A stretch of DNA of 10,481 bases from JAOTWJ01 sp036398175. Lineage in GTDB: Bacteria > Gemmatimonadota > Gemmatimonadetes > Gemmatimonadales > GWC2-71-9. Positions 7,159-10,481 of this stretch are shown here, one piece after another (within the stretch, counting starts at the first letter, position 1; every line of letters starts with the position of its first letter). The position numbers and the translations under genes are program-made. The notes beneath the pieces are model-generated. The model had not been told where the DNA came from and searched no databases. It saw only the letters and a program-made list of their open reading frames with translations. The DNA is taken from positions 1 through 10,481 of the forward strand of contig DASWHL010000134.1 in NCBI GenBank assembly GCA_036398175.1, in the 5' to 3' direction.

Positions 7159-8192
7159 AGGGCCGCGACGGGCTCACGCGCGAACGCCTGCGCGGTCTCC
7201 CGAAAGCCGAGCTGCACACCCACCTGGATGGTTGCCTGCGACCCTCCACGCTGCTCGAGCTGGCCCGGGAGGCCGGCGTCCCGCTGGCCGCCTCCACGCC
7301 GGACGGGGTCGCCGACGCCATGCTGGTGCGCCACGCCCGCGACCTGGAGGAGTACCTGCAGCGCTACGTCGTGACCGTGCGCGTCATGCAGTCTTCCGGG
7401 GCGCTCGCGCGGGTGGCGCGGGAGCTGGTCGAGGACGCGGCCGCCGACGGCATCCGCTATCTCGAGGTGCGGTTCTGTCCGGCGCTGCACGGACCCGGCG
7501 TGACCCTGGAGGGGGCGCTGGAGGCCGTGCTGGAAGGACTGGCCGCCGGCGAGGCAGCCACCGGCGTGATGGCCCGCGTGATCGCCTGCGGTCTCCGCAC
7601 GCTCCCGCCGGCCACGTCGCTCGCCATCGCGCGGGCTGCGCTCCGGTATCGGGACGCCGGCGTCGTGGCGTTCGACCTCGCGGGCGCGGAGGCGGGACAC
7701 CCGCCGGAGGCGCATCGTGACGCGTTCCGGGCCGCGGGGGAGGGCGGGCTGCGCCTCACCTGTCACGCGGGGGAAGCGGCCGGCGCGGACTACGTCCGCG
7801 CGGCCGTGGAGATCTGCGGGGCGGAACGGATCGGGCACGGCGTGCGACTGTGGGAGGATCCCGAGCTGCTGCGCGCGCTCGCGGACCAGGCGGTGCCGCT
7901 CGAAGTGTGCCTCACGTCCAATCTCCATACCCGTGCCGTCCCGGCCGTGCGGGATCATCCGGCGGCGGAGTACCTTGCCGCCGGCGTGCCCATCACCCTC
8001 AACACCGACTCCCGACTGATGGACCGGACGACGCTCACCGACGAGTACTGGCTGGCGCACACGGCGCTTGGCCTGGACGCCGCCGCGCTGGCGGGCATCG
8101 CGCGGGCCGGGTTCGCGCACGCGTTCCTGCCCGACGCCGCGCGGCAGGCGCTCCTGGCCGAGGTGTCGCCGGCCATCGAGGCGCTGGCGTGA
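7155..8192 (+). CDS. add: adenosine deaminase
   Basis: This is a cytoplasmic zinc hydrolase that converts adenosine (and deoxyadenosine) to inosine and ammonia; 345 residues, the normal length. Zinc ligands and catalytic groups are present: H21 and H23 in LHTHLDG, H204 with catalytic E207 in CHAGE, H228 in RIGHG, D285 in NTD. SNLHTRAV before the last strand is also typical. The residue after the zinc Asp is Ser286, where many adenosine deaminases have a second Asp (NTDDP) that contacts the purine; some bacterial members carry other residues here. TTG 7155 overlaps the nucleotidase stop by 4 bases (TTGA), no other usable start precedes LPKAELHTHLDG, and no clear ribosome binding site is visible, so re-initiation is likely. 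Between nucleotidase and NupC/PNP, an adenosine role is more likely than the related aminodeoxyfutalosine or adenine deaminase activities. Confidence 0.9.
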   Translation: MKGRDGLTRERLRGLPKAELHTHLDGCLRPSTLLELAREAGVPLAASTPDGVADAMLVRHARDLEEYLQRYVVTVRVMQSSGALARVARELVEDAAADGIRYLEVRFCPALHGPGVTLEGALEAVLEGLAAGEAATGVMARVIACGLRTLPPATSLAIARAALRYRDAGVVAFDLAGAEAGHPPEAHRDAFRAAGEGGLRLTCHAGEAAGADYVRAAVEICGAERIGHGVRLWEDPELLRALADQAVPLEVCLTSNLHTRAVPAVRDHPAAEYLAAGVPITLNTDSRLMDRTTLTDEYWLAHTALGLDAAALAGIARAGFAHAFLPDAARQALLAEVSPAIEALA

Positions 8193-9559
8193 CCGCCCTG
8201 GTGGTTGCCCAGCTCGCGGCGGGCCAATCTGCCGCCGCCACCGGGACGCCGTTCGCGGCGCGCCTGATGGGCATCGTGGGCATCGCGACCATGATCGGGA
8301 TCGCGTGGCTCCTGTCCAGCAACCGGGCGCGCGTCTCGTGGCGGCTGGTGGCGACCGGGGTGGGCTTGCAGGCGCTGCTGGGCGTCGTGGTGCTCAAGAC
8401 GGGCGTCGGCCGCGCCCTGTTCAACGGGGCCAACGTGGTCTTCACCCGCCTGCTGGGGTTCACCGAAGAAGGCGCCCGCTTCGTGTTCGGCAACCTGGTG
8501 CGCAACAACGTGCCCGTCGGAACACCGTCCGGCGCGCCGGCCGACATGGCGCCGCTCGGCGACGGCGGCCTGTGGGCGGCCACCGGCGCGTACTTCGCGT
8601 TCAGCGTCCTGCCCACGATCATCTTCTTCTCGGCCCTGATGTCGGTGCTGTATCACCTTGGCGTGATGCAGCGGATCGTGCAGGGCATGGCCTGGGGCTT
8701 CCAGCGGCTGCTCGGGACCTCGGGCGCGGAGACGCTGTCGGCCACGGGCAACATCTTCGTGGGCCAGACCGAGGCGCCGCTGCTCATCAAGCCGTTCGTC
8801 GGCGCCATGACGGTGTCGGAACTGAACACGGTCATGGTAGGCGGGTTCGCGACCATCGCGGGTGGCGTCATGGCGGCGTACGTGGGCATGCTGTCGCCGT
8901 TCTTCCCCGACATCGCGGGCCATCTGCTGACGGCGAGCGTGATGAACGCACCGGCCGGCTTGCTCATCTCCAAGATCCTCGTTCCCGAGACGGGTGAGCC
9001 GGTGACCCGCGGCAAGGTGAAGGTCGAGATCGCCAAGGGCGACGCCAACGTCATCGAGGCCGCGGCCGCCGGCGCGGGCCAGGGCCTCCAACTCGCGCTC
9101 AACGTGGGCGCCATGCTGCTCGCGTTCATCGCCCTGATCGCGCTGATCAACGCCGTGCTGGGCGCCGCGGGCGGGCTCGTGGGGGTCGAGGGCCTCAGCC
9201 TCGAGCGCCTGTTCGGCTGGGTGTTTGCGCCGCTCGCCTGGCTGATGGGGGTCCCCTGGGGTGACGCGGGCGCCATCGGCTCGTTGATCGGCGTCAAGAT
9301 CAGCGTGAACGAGTTCGTGGCCTACCTCCAGCTCGCCGGCACCATGGGCACGGACGCGCTGAGCGCCCGCGGGGAGGTCATCGCCACCTACGCGCTGCTC
9401 GGGTTTGCCAACTTCTCGTCCATCGCGATCCAGATCGGCGGGATCGGCGGTCTGGCCCCCGAACGTCGCGGCGACCTGGCCCGGCTCGGACTCAAGGCGA
9501 TGATCGGGGGGAATCTGGCGGCGTTCATGTCGGCCAGTCTTGCTGGGATGCTGTTGTGA
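8189..9559 (+). CDS. nupC: NupC/CNT family concentrative nucleoside transporter
   Basis: This inner-membrane, cation-coupled nucleoside importer has 456 residues, longer than E. coli NupC (about 400) and Vibrio CNT (418). The N-terminal, gate and C-terminal CNT domains are all recognisable. Substrate and ion site motifs are present: GQTEAPLLIKPF (G192, Q193, T194, E195), TASVMNAPAGL, NEFVAY (N374, E375) and NFSSIAIQIGGIGGLAP (N408, S411), corresponding to the residues that bind nucleoside in Vibrio CNT. The extra length lies at the N-terminus and in the loop around residues 85-135. GTG 8189 overlaps the deaminase stop by 4 bases (GTGA) and has GAGG 7 bases upstream; ATG 8267 lacks a site. It would import the nucleosides made outside by the nucleotidase. 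Purine versus pyrimidine preference cannot be read with certainty, but the flanking purine enzymes argue for adenosine and inosine. Confidence 0.93.
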   Translation: MTALVVAQLAAGQSAAATGTPFAARLMGIVGIATMIGIAWLLSSNRARVSWRLVATGVGLQALLGVVVLKTGVGRALFNGANVVFTRLLGFTEEGARFVFGNLVRNNVPVGTPSGAPADMAPLGDGGLWAATGAYFAFSVLPTIIFFSALMSVLYHLGVMQRIVQGMAWGFQRLLGTSGAETLSATGNIFVGQTEAPLLIKPFVGAMTVSELNTVMVGGFATIAGGVMAAYVGMLSPFFPDIAGHLLTASVMNAPAGLLISKILVPETGEPVTRGKVKVEIAKGDANVIEAAAAGAGQGLQLALNVGAMLLAFIALIALINAVLGAAGGLVGVEGLSLERLFGWVFAPLAWLMGVPWGDAGAIGSLIGVKISVNEFVAYLQLAGTMGTDALSARGEVIATYALLGFANFSSIAIQIGGIGGLAPERRGDLARLGLKAMIGGNLAAFMSASLAGMLL

Positions 9560-9590
9560 GACGCGTAGGCGGGGAGAGGCGAGGGGGAGA

Positions 9591-9613
9591 CGCCGAGGCG
9601 CCGAGGCGCCGAG
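9591..9613 (+). repeat. short tandem repeat, 8-bp unit, about 2.9 copies
   Basis: CGCCGAGG occurs at 9591-9598 and 9599-9606, and CGCCGAG at 9607-9613. It follows a purine-rich GGGGAGAGG-type stretch (9570-9590). The unit is not a multiple of three and composition differs from the flanking codons, which suggests non-coding spacer. The GAGG at 9603-9606 lies 6 bases before GTG 9613 and may serve as the PNP ribosome binding site, so copy-number slippage could change initiation. Confidence 0.6.
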
Positions 9614-10425
9614 TGGAGGGGAGTCTCGAGTCACGAGCCGTGGCGGCGGTCCAGGAGCGGATGGGCGGTCTGGTGCCGCGGGTGGGGATCGTGCTGGGGT
9701 CGGGGTTGGCGGCGCTGGCGGACGTGGTGGAGGGGGCCGCGGCCGTTCCGTACGCGGACGTTCCCGGCATGCCGCAGCCTACGGTGCCGGGGCATCGGGC
9801 GGAGTTCGTGGCGGGGCGGCTCGAGGGTGTGCCGGTGATCCTTCAGCGGGGGCGCCTGCACCTCTATGAGGGGCACAGCCCGGAGACGGCGGTCTTCCCG
9901 GTACGGCTGATGGCGGCGTTGGGGATCGAGACGCTGATCGTCACGAACGCGGCCGGGGGGATCCGGCCGGCCATGCGGCCACCCGCCCTCATGCTCATCA
10001 CCGATCACCTGAACCTGACGGGCCGGTCACCGCTCGTCGGGGCGGTGGGTTCGGGCGAGCAGCGGTTCCCCGACATGTCGGCCGCGTACGACCCGGACCT
10101 GCGGGCCCGCGCCCGCGACGTCGCCCGGGCCGCGGGAGTGACTGTGCACGAGGGCGTATACGCGGGGCTCCTGGGCCCGAGCTTCGAGACGCCCGCCGAG
10201 ATCCGCATGTTCGCCACCCTCGGCGCCGACGCCGTGGGAATGTCCACGGTGCTGGAAGTCATCGCGGCCCGCGCGCGCGGCGTCCGCGTATTGGGGATCT
10301 CCACGATCACCAATCCCGCCGCCGGCATCTCGGACCGCCCCCTGGATCATGAAGAGGTGCTCGCCGCCGGCAGGGCCGTAGCCCAGGACCTGGAAACCCT
10401 CGTCCGGGGCGTGGTCCGGGGATAG
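9613..10425 (+). CDS. punA: purine nucleoside phosphorylase, class II (inosine/guanosine type)
   Basis: This cytoplasmic enzyme splits purine nucleosides with phosphate to the free base and ribose-1-phosphate. It has 270 residues from GTG 9613, the usual size of the trimeric class. Visible site residues are GSG at 29-31 (S30), H61 in PGHRAE, R81-x-H83-x-Y85-E86 (RLHLYEG), N112-A-A-G-G, F191-E192 in GPSFETPAE (equivalent to F200/E201 of human PNP), GMST and N234 in TNPAAG (equivalent to N243). Glu plus Asn at these places marks 6-oxopurine specificity, so inosine and guanosine rather than adenosine. GTG 9613 is chosen because it leaves 23 residues before VGIVLGSGL, as in B. subtilis PunA, and has GAGG 6 bases upstream. 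GTG 9556, which overlaps the nupC stop, would add an Arg/Gly-rich extension through the tandem repeat and is less likely. It is the last gene of the operon seen here. Confidence 0.93.
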   Translation: MEGSLESRAVAAVQERMGGLVPRVGIVLGSGLAALADVVEGAAAVPYADVPGMPQPTVPGHRAEFVAGRLEGVPVILQRGRLHLYEGHSPETAVFPVRLMAALGIETLIVTNAAGGIRPAMRPPALMLITDHLNLTGRSPLVGAVGSGEQRFPDMSAAYDPDLRARARDVARAAGVTVHEGVYAGLLGPSFETPAEIRMFATLGADAVGMSTVLEVIAARARGVRVLGISTITNPAAGISDRPLDHEEVLAAGRAVAQDLETLVRGVVRG

Positions 10426-10444
10426 CCGGTGGTCACGTGGGTCA

Positions 10445-10462
10445 GGCCGCCCCCCCGCGGCC
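10445..10462 (+). other. small inverted repeat after the last gene
   Basis: GGCCGC (10445-10450) and GCGGCC (10457-10462) can form a 6-bp stem around a loop of six C, 19 bases after the PNP stop. No T-run follows within the window, so a terminator role is only a possibility. Nothing else is recognisable in 10426-10481. Confidence 0.25.
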
Positions 10463-10481
10463 CCCGCTGCACGCTGCGCCC

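Noticed and set aside
7955..9634. Minus-strand open frame of 559 codons opposite add/nupC
   Set aside because: Its composition is biased (Arg, His, Asp, Gln), it shows no recognisable motif, and it lies fully antisense to a well-supported transporter.
1..10481. tRNA or rRNA genes, CRISPR arrays, insertion sequences, integrase or toxin-antitoxin genes
   Set aside because: None was seen. All extended sequence is accounted for by eight metabolic, transport or regulatory genes, with no terminal inverted repeats or spaced repeat arrays of CRISPR type.

Overview
The window is about 70% GC and almost entirely coding. It reads as a chromosomal fragment of a high-GC Gram-negative-type bacterium: one product has an export signal, and GTG or TTG start codons predominate. 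Gene style and order suggest Gemmatimonadota or a similar environmental phylum. That is inference from general impression, because no rRNA or other phylogenetic marker is present.

Left part (1-2225, minus strand): a PhoR-type sensor histidine kinase, cut by the left window edge, and its PhoB/OmpR-type response regulator. The pair shares a 4-base stop/start overlap, with the regulator transcribed first. Centre (2226-2366): a short divergent spacer carrying three GTKACC units spaced exactly 11 bp apart, with a weaker fourth unit. On the minus strand these closely resemble E. coli Pho-box half-sites.

Right part (2367-10425, plus strand): six genes packed head to tail. They are a DUF47 PhoU-like protein, a PiT phosphate permease, an exported tandem nucleotidase/phosphoesterase of 1029 residues, adenosine deaminase, a NupC/CNT concentrative nucleoside transporter and a class II purine nucleoside phosphorylase (PNP). 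Three of the junctions are 4-base overlaps (ATGA, TTGA, GTGA). The nucleotidase is preceded by a strong hairpin, and the PNP by a GA-rich spacer with an 8-bp tandem repeat.

Together the genes read as a complete route for using external nucleotides as a phosphorus and purine/ribose source. The exported nucleotidase would release Pi and nucleoside. PiT with its DUF47 partner would import Pi, and NupC would import the nucleoside. Adenosine deaminase would turn adenosine into inosine, and PNP would split inosine into hypoxanthine and ribose-1-phosphate. The divergent PhoBR-like pair and the Pho-box-like array suggest control by phosphate. The most unusual protein is the nucleotidase: its second metallophosphatase module has kept the fold but lost nearly all metal ligands, so it looks like a pseudoenzyme half.
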